Positions 27,759 to 36,186 of a DNA stretch of 64,000 bases are shown here, one piece after another. This stretch comes from Chitinophagales bacterium (GTDB lineage: Bacteria; Bacteroidota; Bacteroidia; Chitinophagales; LD1). Below the pieces are notes generated by a model. The model saw only the letters and a list, made by a program, of their open reading frames with translations. It was not told the DNA's origin and did not search any database. Each line of letters begins with the position of its first letter. Position 1 is the first letter of the stretch. The position numbers and the translations under genes are program-made. The stretch lies in assembly GCA_016787045.1 (NCBI GenBank), contig JAEUVA010000001.1, forward strand, positions 1 through 64,000. The letters run 5' to 3'.

Positions 27759-27759
27759 A

Positions 27760-28374
27760 GTGCTACTCCGCATTAACCCAGACAATATTGACGACCGCCT
27801 GATTTGGCAAGTGGTCAACTGCCTCAAAAAGGGAGGAGTAATTATTTACCCCACCGATACCGTTTATACCCTCGGTTGCGATTTGACTCACCCGGAGGCC
27901 TACGAAAAAGTGTGCAAACTAAAAGAAGTAAAACCCAACAAGGCCAACTTTTCTATAGTATGTTACGACCTCAGCCACATTAGCGACTTTACTACAAATG
28001 TACCTACTCCGGTATATAAACTGATGAAACGCTGCTTACCGGGGCCTTACACTTTTATTTTAAATGGAAATCACCATCTCTCCAAAATTTTTGGATACAA
28101 CAAAAAGACCATAGGCATCCGCGTACCCGATAACCCTATTGCGCGGGCCATAGTAGATGAGTTGGGGGCTCCCATTCTATCTGCTTCCATCAAAAACACA
28201 GATACCGTGTTGGAGTACATTACCGACCCGGATGAAATTTTTGAAGTATATGAAAAACTGGTGGACATTGTGATAGATGGCGGAGTGGGCGGCAATGTAC
28301 CCTCTACCATCATAGACTACACTAGCGATGAAGCTGTACTTATTCGTGAGGGGGCGGGCGTTTTTTCTTTCTAG
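27760..28374 (+). CDS. Threonylcarbamoyl-AMP synthase, Sua5/YciO/YrdC family
   Basis: A 204-residue protein with the YrdC fold: KKGGVIIYPTDTVYTLGCDL near the N-terminus, a Lys-rich KLKEVKPNKAN nucleotide-binding block, CLPGPYTFIL, and IGIRVPDNPIARAIVDELGAPILSASIKNT. The enzyme makes threonylcarbamoyl-AMP for t6A37 in ANN-decoding tRNAs. The last strand (PSTIIDYTSDEAVLIREGAG) is standard. Initiation is at GTG 27760, one base after the thioesterase stop; there is no nearby ATG. It could be the YciO paralogue rather than the essential TsaC. Confidence 0.88.
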   Translation: MLLRINPDNIDDRLIWQVVNCLKKGGVIIYPTDTVYTLGCDLTHPEAYEKVCKLKEVKPNKANFSIVCYDLSHISDFTTNVPTPVYKLMKRCLPGPYTFILNGNHHLSKIFGYNKKTIGIRVPDNPIARAIVDELGAPILSASIKNTDTVLEYITDPDEIFEVYEKLVDIVIDGGVGGNVPSTIIDYTSDEAVLIREGAGVFSF

Positions 28375-28375
28375 G

Positions 28376-29614
28376 TTACGCAGCTTTTAAACGGCTAACG
28401 GCCATTTTATCCATGCGCATTTCCACAAAATCGCGGCTGATGTTGAAGGTTTTAATGCTCTGCTGTGAAGGCAACTCAAACATAGCATCATTCATTATTG
28501 CCTCACAAATAGAGCGTAGTCCACGGGCACCCAGTTTAAATTCTACGGCTTTTTCTACAATGTAATCTATGGCTTCCTCATCAAAACTGAGATTAATGCC
28601 ATCGGCCTTAAATATTTTTTTGTACTGTTTGAGTAGCGCATTCTTGGGCTCGGTGAGTATGGCGCGGAGTGTAGTAGCATCTAACGGATCTAAATGAACT
28701 AACACCGGTAATCGTCCAATTAATTCGGGTATTAAACCAAAGGTGCGCAAATCGTGTGGAGCCACGTACTGCAAAAAATTTTGGTCATCTACCTTATCGC
28801 GCTCGTTGCGTTTCTTAAAGCCCACCTTGCTCTGATTCATCCGGTTAGCAATAATGCGGTCTATACCTTCAAAGGCGCCACCACATATAAACAAAATATT
28901 TGAGGTATCTACTTTCACTAATTTTTGCTCTGGGTGCTTGCGACCGCCTTGTGGCGGCACTAATACTTCGGCACCTTCCAGCAACTTTAGCATGGCTTGC
29001 TGTACGCCTTCGCCACTCACATCGCGTGTGATGGATGGATTATCGCCCTTGCGGGCTACTTTATCAATTTCATCTATATATATAATGCCGTGTTGAGCAG
29101 CATTTACATCGTAGTTGCAGACTTGCAATAAGCGAGAGAGTATGCTCTCCACATCTTCTCCAACATAGCCGGCCTCTGTAAACACTGTAGCATCCACAAT
29201 AGCAAAAGGTACGTTGAGATACTTAGCAATTGTACGCGCCAAAAGTGTTTTTCCGGTGCCCGTTTGCCCCACCATTACAATGTTGCTTTTTTCAATTTCT
29301 ACATCATCGTTTTTGGTTTGATTGAGCCGCTTGTAATGGTTGTACACCGCTACGCTTAAATACTTTTTGGCATCGTCCTGCCCTACTACGTATGTATCTA
29401 AAAACCGTTTTATATCTATGGGTTTAACGGTTTGTGGTAAATTGAACTGAAACTTCTTTTGTTTCTGAAATAATTCTTCATCAATAATGTGCTGCGCCTG
29501 CTGCACACAGTTTTCGCAAATGTGTCCTTCTATGCCTGAAATCAGAATTTGGGTATCGCGCTTTTTGCGTCCGCAAAACGAGCAACTCTGTTCATTATCT
29601 TTTTTTACTGCCAT
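28376..29614 (-). CDS. clpX: ATP-dependent Clp protease ATP-binding subunit ClpX
   Basis: A 412-residue AAA+ unfoldase. The N-terminal zinc-binding domain has C11, C14, C33 and C36; Walker A is GQTGTGKT (116-123); Walker B reads IIYIDEIDK; an [27 protein letters not shown] block is typical of ClpX. It unfolds tagged substrates and feeds them to ClpP, whose gene is at 33427-34128 rather than adjacent, a non-standard spacing compared with the common clpPX pair. Confidence 0.97.
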   Translation of the reverse strand: MAVKKDNEQSCSFCGRKKRDTQILISGIEGHICENCVQQAQHIIDEELFQKQKKFQFNLPQTVKPIDIKRFLDTYVVGQDDAKKYLSVAVYNHYKRLNQTKNDDVEIEKSNIVMVGQTGTGKTLLARTIAKYLNVPFAIVDATVFTEAGYVGEDVESILSRLLQVCNYDVNAAQHGIIYIDEIDKVARKGDNPSITRDVSGEGVQQAMLKLLEGAEVLVPPQGGRKHPEQKLVKVDTSNILFICGGAFEGIDRIIANRMNQSKVGFKKRNERDKVDDQNFLQYVAPHDLRTFGLIPELIGRLPVLVHLDPLDATTLRAILTEPKNALLKQYKKIFKADGINLSFDEEAIDYIVEKAVEFKLGARGLRSICEAIMNDAMFELPSQQSIKTFNISRDFVEMRMDKMAVSRLKAA

Positions 29615-29724
29615 TATTAACCTCTAAAACTTTTATGAATCGTGAAACGAATAAACACCGTTTATGTTGGCTTACAAAATCTGTTTATGCTTTTTAAGAT
29701 GAATTTTGCTGCATTTGCGATGCA

Positions 29725-30705
29725 TTACACCTCTTTAACTTCTAACTCTTTGGTACGCAAAGTGCTGTTGTAAAATATACTGGCGTTAATTTCGTAACCG
29801 ATAAGCAAAATAAAGGAGTTGATGTTTAACCAAATCATGAGCAGCATAATGGTACCAATGGAGCCAAACACCACATTCAGCTTATTGAAATTGCTTACCC
29901 AATACGAAAAGCCAACAGATACCAGTAGCGATAACAAGGTGGCCACAGTGGCTCCTGCTGATATGAACCGATATTTTTTCTGCGTTGCGGGGCCGTAGTA
30001 ATATATGAGCGAGAGCCCAAAGAAAAACATGAGCACCAACAGTACGTAGCGTAGCACACCCAACAACACTGTGGTAAACTTGCTTTTTATGGCTAATGCC
30101 TGGAACAGCAGTTTAAAAATCTCTTGCCCGGCTACAATGAGTACAATGGAAAAAATGAATAACACCAGCAATAAAAAAGTAATCTTGAGAGCCACATACC
30201 TGCTGTGTAAAGCGTTCCGTTTTTTATAGTGTTCGTAGCTTTTGTCAAACGAACTCATCATGGCCATTACTCCGTTGCTGGAAAGCATAATCACCATAAC
30301 TACGGAACCAATAAGGATGGTACCTCTGCGCTGAGATAAATCGGTAAGGAGCGGTTTCAATAGCGATTGAATAAATTCAAACGTGTGTTTATCGGGCAAT
30401 ACCTGACTCAAAAAATAAAACACTGTTTTGTCTAAATGGCTGAAGTATGGAATGTATGGTATGAGTGCAAAAACAAATATAAGTGCAGGGAAAAGTGCCA
30501 AAAAGAAACTAAACGCAATACTCTTGCTCCGTATGCCAAGCGAGTGCGCTCGTATTTCTGATATAAAAAACCGAAAAACATCGTACACAGGAATGCCCTC
30601 AAAACCGGGCAGCGTAAAGGTTTTGAGTTTGACCAATACATCTATCAAAACCGGATACCGCTCTGCAGCACTTGCCCAAATTTCTTGCGGTTTTAGTTGT
30701 GCCAT
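29725..30705 (-). CDS. YihY/BrkB-family inner membrane protein
   Basis: A 326-residue protein with about six membrane helices. The family-typical segments are IRSKSIAFSFFLALFPALIFVFALIPYIP, SSNGVMAMMSSFDKSYE and the SAGATVATLLSLLVSVGFSYWVSNFNKLNVVFGSIGTIMLLMIWLNINSFILLIGYEINA end block. It was once annotated as RNase BN in error; the real role is unknown. The start MAQLKPQEIW at 30705 is chosen because a perfect promoter box lies seven bases upstream and the longer frame overlaps the T9SS gene. Confidence 0.9.
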   Translation of the reverse strand: MAQLKPQEIWASAAERYPVLIDVLVKLKTFTLPGFEGIPVYDVFRFFISEIRAHSLGIRSKSIAFSFFLALFPALIFVFALIPYIPYFSHLDKTVFYFLSQVLPDKHTFEFIQSLLKPLLTDLSQRRGTILIGSVVMVIMLSSNGVMAMMSSFDKSYEHYKKRNALHSRYVALKITFLLLVLFIFSIVLIVAGQEIFKLLFQALAIKSKFTTVLLGVLRYVLLVLMFFFGLSLIYYYGPATQKKYRFISAGATVATLLSLLVSVGFSYWVSNFNKLNVVFGSIGTIMLLMIWLNINSFILLIGYEINASIFYNSTLRTKELEVKEV

Positions 30706-30712
30706 ACTGAAC

Positions 30713-30720
30713 CAAAGGTA
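30713..30720 (-). promoter_or_regulatory. TACCTTTG -7 box before the YihY-family gene
   Basis: A perfect TAnnTTTG on the minus strand ends seven bases before the ATG at 30705. The -33 region shows TGT rather than TTG. Confidence 0.5.
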
Positions 30721-30739
30721 AAATTCCGTGCATAAATAC

Positions 30740-30772
30740 ACAGCCCCTCTCCGAAAAACGGAGAAGGGCTGT
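30740..30772 (-). terminator. Hairpin after the first T9SS paralogue, no U-tract
   Basis: A 14-bp stem with one mismatch and a 5-base loop lies 21 bases after the stop at 30794 and ends just before the YihY promoter. It is a probable terminator, but no clear run of T follows the stem on the minus strand. Confidence 0.55.
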
Positions 30773-30793
30773 GAAAAGTAGTTACTAAAAAGA

Positions 30794-31630
30794 TTAGTCG
30801 GCAATAAAGAAATGCTTGGTAGTAGTGGTGCCATTAAGTGACAGTGCATAGAAATATGCTCCGGCAGGTAGCTGCCTTCTTTCTACTACAGTACTGTTTT
30901 GGCCGGGCACTACATTCAGTTCTGTTTGCTGCACCAGTTTACCTGCCAAATCAAATACACTGGCGATAGCTTGGCCACCTTGTATGGCTGTAAATTCTAC
31001 CTGAGCAGAAGTATTCATTGGGTTAGGCACAATATTTAGTTCAGTTACCTGAGCAACCATATCATTAACACCTACTGTACAGCCGGTAGCAGCGGTTAAA
31101 TTGCCTTGGAAAGCCGATGTGGTATCTAATGTAGGGCATACACTTTGCGCATTAGCAATAACACGCAGATAAAGCTTTATGCCTGCCTGCTCGGTAAGTG
31201 CTGCCGGCACAGTAATGGGTTGGCCGCCACCATTTATCCATGCTTTTAAAGATAAGCCCAGTTTGTACTGGCCTGTGGCATCGTTTGATGTACCGGCAAA
31301 TTGTAAACAACCATCCTGGTTTTTTGTATAGCGCTTATCGGCACGGTTAACTGCCCAGCAGATACCACAAGGTAAATTAGAGATAGATACAAACTCTACA
31401 CTATCTACGTTTTGAGTACCCAAGTAGTTAAACACTTCAAACATTTTGAACTGTACGATGTACTCATAGTACTCGCCTTTAACTATGCAGGGGTAGTTGT
31501 TGTTATCACCAAAGCCACCGGTAGCAGGGCCTCCGGTTGGGGTGCACGATGAAGTAACGCCACAGGGCTGAGCAATAAGAAGAGAAAGAGAAGTGAACGA
31601 AACAAAGAGTGTAAAAATTACCTTTTTCAT
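30794..31630 (-). CDS. Small secreted protein with T9SS type A sorting domain (paralogue 1)
   Basis: A 278-residue protein: signal peptide MKKVIFTLFVSFTSLSLLIAQ, then a Cys-rich opening (PCGVTSSCTPTGG), a beta-sandwich-like core with LPCGICWAVN and TGQYKLGLSLKA, and a C-terminal sorting domain (LNIVPNPMNTSAQVEF...LPAGAYFYALSL). It is clearly paralogous to the next gene upstream: same length, same layout, same cysteine positions. No enzyme motif is seen. Predicted surface-anchored or released. Confidence 0.88.
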   Translation of the reverse strand: MKKVIFTLFVSFTSLSLLIAQPCGVTSSCTPTGGPATGGFGDNNNYPCIVKGEYYEYIVQFKMFEVFNYLGTQNVDSVEFVSISNLPCGICWAVNRADKRYTKNQDGCLQFAGTSNDATGQYKLGLSLKAWINGGGQPITVPAALTEQAGIKLYLRVIANAQSVCPTLDTTSAFQGNLTAATGCTVGVNDMVAQVTELNIVPNPMNTSAQVEFTAIQGGQAIASVFDLAGKLVQQTELNVVPGQNSTVVERRQLPAGAYFYALSLNGTTTTKHFFIAD

Positions 31631-31682
31631 TTGTTGAGTTTAGGGTTAATAAAAACTGGCGGAATATTCGCCACGCCAAAAC

Positions 31683-31712
31683 AAAAAAAGTCCGCTCAAA
31701 GTGAGCGGACTT
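31683..31712 (-). terminator. Rho-independent terminator after the second T9SS paralogue
   Basis: On the minus strand a perfect 11-bp stem AAGTCCGCTCA/TGAGCGGACTT with a 3-base loop runs into a T-tract. It ends the 31738-32574 transcript and stands before the paralogue at 30794-31630, so the two genes are probably separate transcripts. Confidence 0.92.
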
Positions 31713-31737
31713 CAATTCTAAAGTTTTCAACAACCGA

Positions 31738-32574
31738 TTACTCGCTGATTACTATTCTGCGGGTTACGCTGTTTTTGCCTTCGCTGATGGTGTAGAAATA
31801 TACACCTGCTGGCAGTTCGCCACGGTTAATTACCAGTGAATTGTCACCTGCTTTCACTTCAACTTTTTTGGTGCTTACTGTGCTGCCTAACAAGTTGGTG
31901 ATGCGCTCGTTTACAATTGCGGTCTTTTCGCTTACAAAAGAAACTACAGCAGAAGAGTTCATTGGGTTGGGTACTACGCTCATAGAAGAAATAGTGCTGA
32001 TAGGATCGTTGATACCTACTGGACAATTTGGCTCAGTGCCAGTGTATGCCAAGAAGGCACCTTGAGTAGTATCAACACACGGAGTGTTTCCACCTTGGTT
32101 GATAAGGCGTACGTAGTACTTCAAACCTGCTGCATCGGCATCAGTTTGAATCGGAACACCAATATTTGCAGTAACAATAATTTTGAGCTTGTACTGGCCA
32201 ATAGTATCATTTGGGGTACCGGTCACTTTGATGCAGCCATCTTCTTGGTTGGCCCAAGTGTTGTTGGATTTGTTGGTAGCCCAGCAAACATTAGTACCTT
32301 GAGGTAAGTTGCCTATAGAGTCTAACTTTAATGATTGAACGGTAACTTCTTGCCCACCGAACACGAATTTGTCAAAGTTTTTGAATTGAATAACGGTGTT
32401 AGTAGCCACGGTGTTAATAACAGCCGGAAGGTCGTTAGAAGCAGGAGAAAGACCCGGCTCAGTAAGTGTGCCTGATGGCGTACAAACTGAAGGACCGGAA
32501 TTGCCACAATACTGTGCAACAGCACCGAAATAAAAAGTGCCGCAAGAGAGTAGTGTAAAAATTACTTTTTTCAT
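31738..32574 (-). CDS. Small secreted protein with T9SS type A sorting domain (paralogue 2)
   Basis: A 278-residue protein with signal peptide MKKVIFTLLSCGTFYFGAVAQ, the opening YCGNSGPSVCTPSG, a core with LPQGTNVCWATN and IGQYKLKIIVTA, and the sorting domain MSVVPNPMNSSAVVSF...LPAGVYFYTISEG. It aligns along its whole length with the downstream paralogue, indicating tandem duplication followed by divergence. Function unknown. Confidence 0.88.
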   Translation of the reverse strand: MKKVIFTLLSCGTFYFGAVAQYCGNSGPSVCTPSGTLTEPGLSPASNDLPAVINTVATNTVIQFKNFDKFVFGGQEVTVQSLKLDSIGNLPQGTNVCWATNKSNNTWANQEDGCIKVTGTPNDTIGQYKLKIIVTANIGVPIQTDADAAGLKYYVRLINQGGNTPCVDTTQGAFLAYTGTEPNCPVGINDPISTISSMSVVPNPMNSSAVVSFVSEKTAIVNERITNLLGSTVSTKKVEVKAGDNSLVINRGELPAGVYFYTISEGKNSVTRRIVISE

Positions 32575-32606
32575 GAGCGTATTTGTTTTGGGTTTTGGTT
32601 AATGCA

Positions 32607-32614
32607 CAAATGTA
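32607..32614 (-). promoter_or_regulatory. TACATTTG -7 box before T9SS paralogue 2
   Basis: A perfect TAnnTTTG on the minus strand, 32 bases before the ATG at 32574. The -33 region reads TTT at the expected distance. Confidence 0.5.
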
Positions 32615-32692
32615 ATTAAACCTTTCGGAAGCTAAAAGCAGTTGTTAACATTTTTTCTGTAGTGTACAGCTTATTTGCACAGTATGTCTAAG

Positions 32693-33406
32693 CTATAAAA
32701 GTTGAGTTAAATCATTTACTCCAAATGTACGGTTAACGGTAAACCCTTCAGCATACTTAACCCCTATGGGCACACCAAAATGAAGTGCCCTCGCGCGGAC
32801 AAACTCTAAAAACTCGGGGCTTGAAATAAAGGTTTGGGGAGCTTTACTATCAGCACTGTAAAACTGCGAACTAAATGCCAATATGGCCTTTTGCTTTTGC
32901 TCAAAATGCGGAGTAATGTCCACCACAAAATCCGGAGTTTGGTGCAATGCCTGTATGTAATGGTACACGGCTTTGGGGCGATGGGCTGCCTGAGTTTTAC
33001 CGCCTTGCTTAGTAGCTATTTTTTGCAAGCCGGAGAGAAAACAAGCATCGCGAATTAATGCCGCAGCACGGCCATGATCGGGGTGGCGGTCGTAGTGGGC
33101 ATTTCCGATAACAATGGTGGGCTTGTACTTACGGATAAGTTGAATTAATTGGAGTTGATGCTGTTCATCATTTTGAAAAAAACCGTCTTTAAACTTGAGG
33201 TTTTCTCTTGCCGTAAGGCCTAAAATTTTAGCAGCATCTGCCGCTTCTTTTTGGCGAAGTGAAACAGAGCCGCGAGTACCTAACTCACCTTGCGTAAGGT
33301 CTATAATAGCCACCTTATATCCGGCAGCAACGTGTTTGAGCAAGGTGCCGGCACAACCCAACTCTACATCATCGGGGTGGGCGCCTATAGCTAAAATATC
33401 TACCAT
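32693..33406 (-). CDS. bshB1: Bacillithiol biosynthesis deacetylase BshB1
   Basis: A 237-residue LmbE/PIG-L family enzyme with the zinc motif AHPDDVE (H10, D12, D13) and the second HPDH block (residues 108-111). The segment DLTQGELGTRGSVSLRQKEAADAAKILG is typical of BshB1, which removes the acetyl group from GlcNAc-malate during bacillithiol synthesis. Bacillithiol is known from several Bacteroidota. It follows clpP by 20 bases on the same strand. No bshA or bshC gene is in the window. Confidence 0.93.
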   Translation of the reverse strand: MVDILAIGAHPDDVELGCAGTLLKHVAAGYKVAIIDLTQGELGTRGSVSLRQKEAADAAKILGLTARENLKFKDGFFQNDEQHQLQLIQLIRKYKPTIVIGNAHYDRHPDHGRAAALIRDACFLSGLQKIATKQGGKTQAAHRPKAVYHYIQALHQTPDFVVDITPHFEQKQKAILAFSSQFYSADSKAPQTFISSPEFLEFVRARALHFGVPIGVKYAEGFTVNRTFGVNDLTQLL

Positions 33407-33426
33407 GTGAATAGGACTAACAAAGG

Positions 33427-34128
33427 TTAGTCTTTGCGGTTATTGCGAATGAGCACTTCGTCTATCATGCCATACTCTTTTGCCTCTTGTGCACGCATCC
33501 AGTAGTCGCGGTCGCTATCAGCCGCTACTTTTTCTATCGGTTGGCCGCTGTGTTCGCTAATGATGGTGTATAATTCGTCTTTGATTTTACGAATTTCGTT
33601 GACCGAAATTTCTATTTCGCTTGCTTTGCCGCCTATGCCTCCGAGTGGCTGGTGAATCATTACCCGCGCATGTTTCAGTGCTGTTCTCTTTCCTTTTTCT
33701 CCGGCACATAAAATAACTGCCGCCATAGAAGCCGCCATGCCGGTACAAATAGTGGCTACATCCATGTTTACATATTGCATAGTATCATATATACCCAAAC
33801 CGCTATACACTTCGCCACCGGGGCTGTTGATGTATATTTGTACATCGCTGCGGCTATCGCTGCTTTCCAAAAAAAGCAATTGTGCTTGTATAATAGCAGC
33901 TATATAATCATCTACAGCTGTGCCCAAAAAGATAATTCTATCCATCATTAATCGCGAGAAAACATCTACTTCTCTAAATGGCATTTGTCTTTCTTCTATT
34001 ACAGTGCGGGTAAGGTTTTGCACATCGCCCTTGCCATATACTTTGCGGATGTAGTTTTCTACGTGCATGCTGCTCATGCCGTGGTGCTTTACTGCGTAAT
34101 TCTGAAATTCTTTTGCTTGATTTTCCAT
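33427..34128 (-). CDS. clpP: ATP-dependent Clp protease proteolytic subunit
   Basis: A 233-residue serine protease with the nucleophile S134 in GMAASMAA, H159 in MIHQP and D208 in DRDYW, all in the family spacing. The N-terminal 40 residues are longer than in E. coli ClpP and may be a propeptide. It works with ClpX (28376-29614) and probably ClpC (57031-59580). A bshB1 gene follows in the same direction. Confidence 0.96.
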   Translation of the reverse strand: MENQAKEFQNYAVKHHGMSSMHVENYIRKVYGKGDVQNLTRTVIEERQMPFREVDVFSRLMMDRIIFLGTAVDDYIAAIIQAQLLFLESSDSRSDVQIYINSPGGEVYSGLGIYDTMQYVNMDVATICTGMAASMAAVILCAGEKGKRTALKHARVMIHQPLGGIGGKASEIEISVNEIRKIKDELYTIISEHSGQPIEKVAADSDRDYWMRAQEAKEYGMIDEVLIRNNRKD

Positions 34129-34153
34129 GTATTTTTTCTTTTTAAAACGGTGG

Positions 34154-34183
34154 CAAAATGAATGGTATTTTTTAATTGGCCAA
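34154..34183 (-). promoter_or_regulatory. clpP promoter, TTG-N19-TCATTTTG
   Basis: On the minus strand TTG (34181-34183) is followed after 19 bases by TCATTTTG (34154-34161), one mismatch from TAnnTTTG. The leader to the ATG at 34128 is about 20 bases. Confidence 0.5.
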
Positions 34184-34201
34184 ACAAGTTATGTACAGGG
34201 G

Positions 34202-36019
34202 CTATTCAAAAGGGTTGTACTCTACCCCTTTACGCTCCATTCTGCGCGCGCGGATGAGTTCTTGGCGGATGTACCACGCGCGTTTGTAAAACGGAAAGTG
34301 GTTGAGTTCTTCTTCCGTAAAATCTGGGGGTATGGCATCGTGCGGTACATGGCGCTCTGCTTTAGGTTTAAGCATTTGTTTAGCCAATACCTCAAACTTG
34401 GTTTGCAAAGCCGCTAAACTCCATTCGCCAAATACAGTGTGGCCGCCTTCATAAATTTGTGCCTGATACTCTTCGTATGTGGTAATGTAACCGGAATAGC
34501 CATTGGCATAAGGCGAAAGTATGATGCGCTTCACTCCTCTTTCTTTAAGCACTTCTTGCAGCGAGTCGCGGAGACGTTTACCGGCAATGGTGGTAATTTC
34601 GAACGGAAAACCGGCTAATGCAGTATCGCCAATGATAAACAATTGAAGAGGAAGTATTTTTGGGGTCCAGGGTTTGCGAATGTTGCCCACTTTTTTGTGG
34701 AAGTACTTAAAGGTAGATATGGCCGGGTCTGCCCAGCCGGGTACGGGTAGGCGGTCTATGTGTTTGGTGCCTAATATTCTTCGGGTGTTGCTCTCTATCA
34801 AAATATCTTTGGTGCCGTGAGTGCGGTATTTGCGCTCTATCAGCTTTTTGTATTCTTCTGAACCAAAGTTGGCTTTAAATTTTTCGAGATGTTTGATGAT
34901 GCGGCTAAACCCTCTGATTAAGTTCGCTACGATGGGGTGCATACCTGGTCCATCTATCATAGTACCTGCAAAGAACGAAACGCCCAACGCAGCCGGACTA
35001 GTTTGTGCGTTGGTGTTACCATTGGCAAACTTGGGGTCGGCTGTTACATCAGTAAAGTTAACATACAGCAACTCATAATCTATGTTCCCTTCAATGGCGT
35101 GCTGTTGAGGGCTAGCGGCAATTTCGTTGGCCTTTTCATATTGCAGTTGGCCATTATATTTTGCACTCTCTATGTCATTTGGAAACTTTCCTTCCCACTG
35201 CCCACGCTGAAAAGGATAAACAGGGTTGTACTTAACACGTGGCGTTACATCACCGGCTGTGCCTTGTGCAAAAATGCCCAGATAGGCAGGGTTGCCTTGT
35301 GCGGCTCTTTCTTCTTCCATAAAGGCCGAAGCATAGCCCTTGTTATCGTAGCATACTTTGTGGTTGGTGTTGGGTAAGCTGGTGGTGTGTACACCAAACC
35401 AATTGATAGAAGCAATTTCTTTGCCATCCGGTGTATCAATACGCAAAAGTGTCATTTCGCGATCGATGGCTAAATGACGCTGCTCAAAAGTAAATTTTTG
35501 CTTCACCTCAGGGTTCAGCAAGTAGGCATCTAAACTGCGCTGGTAAGCCACTTCTTTTTCGGGTTCAAAGGTACCTGTAGCTATGCTTAACTTAGCGGGC
35601 TGGCGGTTTTGCTCGGCATTAACAATAGCTTGTGTAATGCCATCCACAATTTTTTTGTACACCTCCATTACAAAACCCGGAGTACTGAGGTTATACAACC
35701 CATAGTAAGAGTATCCGCTGGGGCCGCTGTGGGTGTGCTGTGCGGTAAGCATAAGGTTATCCTCATCATACTGAAATTCGGGGTAATGCCGCTCTAAATT
35801 TTTGAGCACACCCTTTTTGATGGCTATGGTGATAAAACAAATTTCGCAGTTAACGTAGCAGATTTTATGACCGCTTTTTTCATCTATCAGCACAACTGCA
35901 CGAGCAGTGAGAGGGGTTTCTATGCTCTCCATAGTGTTATAGTGAATACCATAACCGAGCATTCCTACTCCTTTTACAAATGCGGTGATATCTGCTTTGC
36001 CGGTGCCTGCTGTGTACAT
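34202..36019 (-). CDS. Neutral/alkaline non-lysosomal ceramidase-family protein
   Basis: A 605-residue protein opening AGTGKADITAFVKGVGMLGYG, with the zinc-binding AQHTHSGPSGYS block near residue 95, a second histidine region (NWFGVHTTSLPNTNHKVCYDNKGYAS), and the C-terminal NGYSGYITTYEEYQAQIYEGGHTVFGEWS, all signatures of the neutral ceramidase family (Pfam PF04734). These enzymes hydrolyse ceramide to sphingosine and fatty acid. Known bacterial members are secreted, but this frame begins MYTAGTGKADIT with no signal peptide, so it may be cytoplasmic or use an unseen route. Its own substrate could be an endogenous sphingolipid or another N-acyl lipid. Confidence 0.86.
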   Translation of the reverse strand: MYTAGTGKADITAFVKGVGMLGYGIHYNTMESIETPLTARAVVLIDEKSGHKICYVNCEICFITIAIKKGVLKNLERHYPEFQYDEDNLMLTAQHTHSGPSGYSYYGLYNLSTPGFVMEVYKKIVDGITQAIVNAEQNRQPAKLSIATGTFEPEKEVAYQRSLDAYLLNPEVKQKFTFEQRHLAIDREMTLLRIDTPDGKEIASINWFGVHTTSLPNTNHKVCYDNKGYASAFMEEERAAQGNPAYLGIFAQGTAGDVTPRVKYNPVYPFQRGQWEGKFPNDIESAKYNGQLQYEKANEIAASPQQHAIEGNIDYELLYVNFTDVTADPKFANGNTNAQTSPAALGVSFFAGTMIDGPGMHPIVANLIRGFSRIIKHLEKFKANFGSEEYKKLIERKYRTHGTKDILIESNTRRILGTKHIDRLPVPGWADPAISTFKYFHKKVGNIRKPWTPKILPLQLFIIGDTALAGFPFEITTIAGKRLRDSLQEVLKERGVKRIILSPYANGYSGYITTYEEYQAQIYEGGHTVFGEWSLAALQTKFEVLAKQMLKPKAERHVPHDAIPPDFTEEELNHFPFYKRAWYIRQELIRARRMERKGVEYNPFE

Positions 36020-36154
36020 GTATATTTGAGTGATTTTTTGGGGTGAATGTATGGGAATGATTGAACGTGGACGCGTAAGCCAAAAAAAAATTGTGTGAAG
36101 CCAACCTGTATTGTTAACAATATGATAAAAGCAGGGGGAGTTGATGGTAAACTA

Positions 36155-36182
36155 TTGGTAACAATGATTAACTCTACATTTG
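36155..36182 (+). promoter_or_regulatory. Promoter TTG-N17-TACATTTG before the esterase gene
   Basis: TTG (36155-36157) and TACATTTG (36175-36182) are 17 bases apart. The box ends four bases before the ATG at 36187, again giving almost no leader. Confidence 0.55.
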
Positions 36183-36186
36183 CCAC

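Noticed and set aside
30706..30849. N-terminal extension of the YihY-family frame
   Set aside because: It would overlap the end of the T9SS gene and run through a hairpin and a perfect -7 box; the ATG at 30705 is the natural start.
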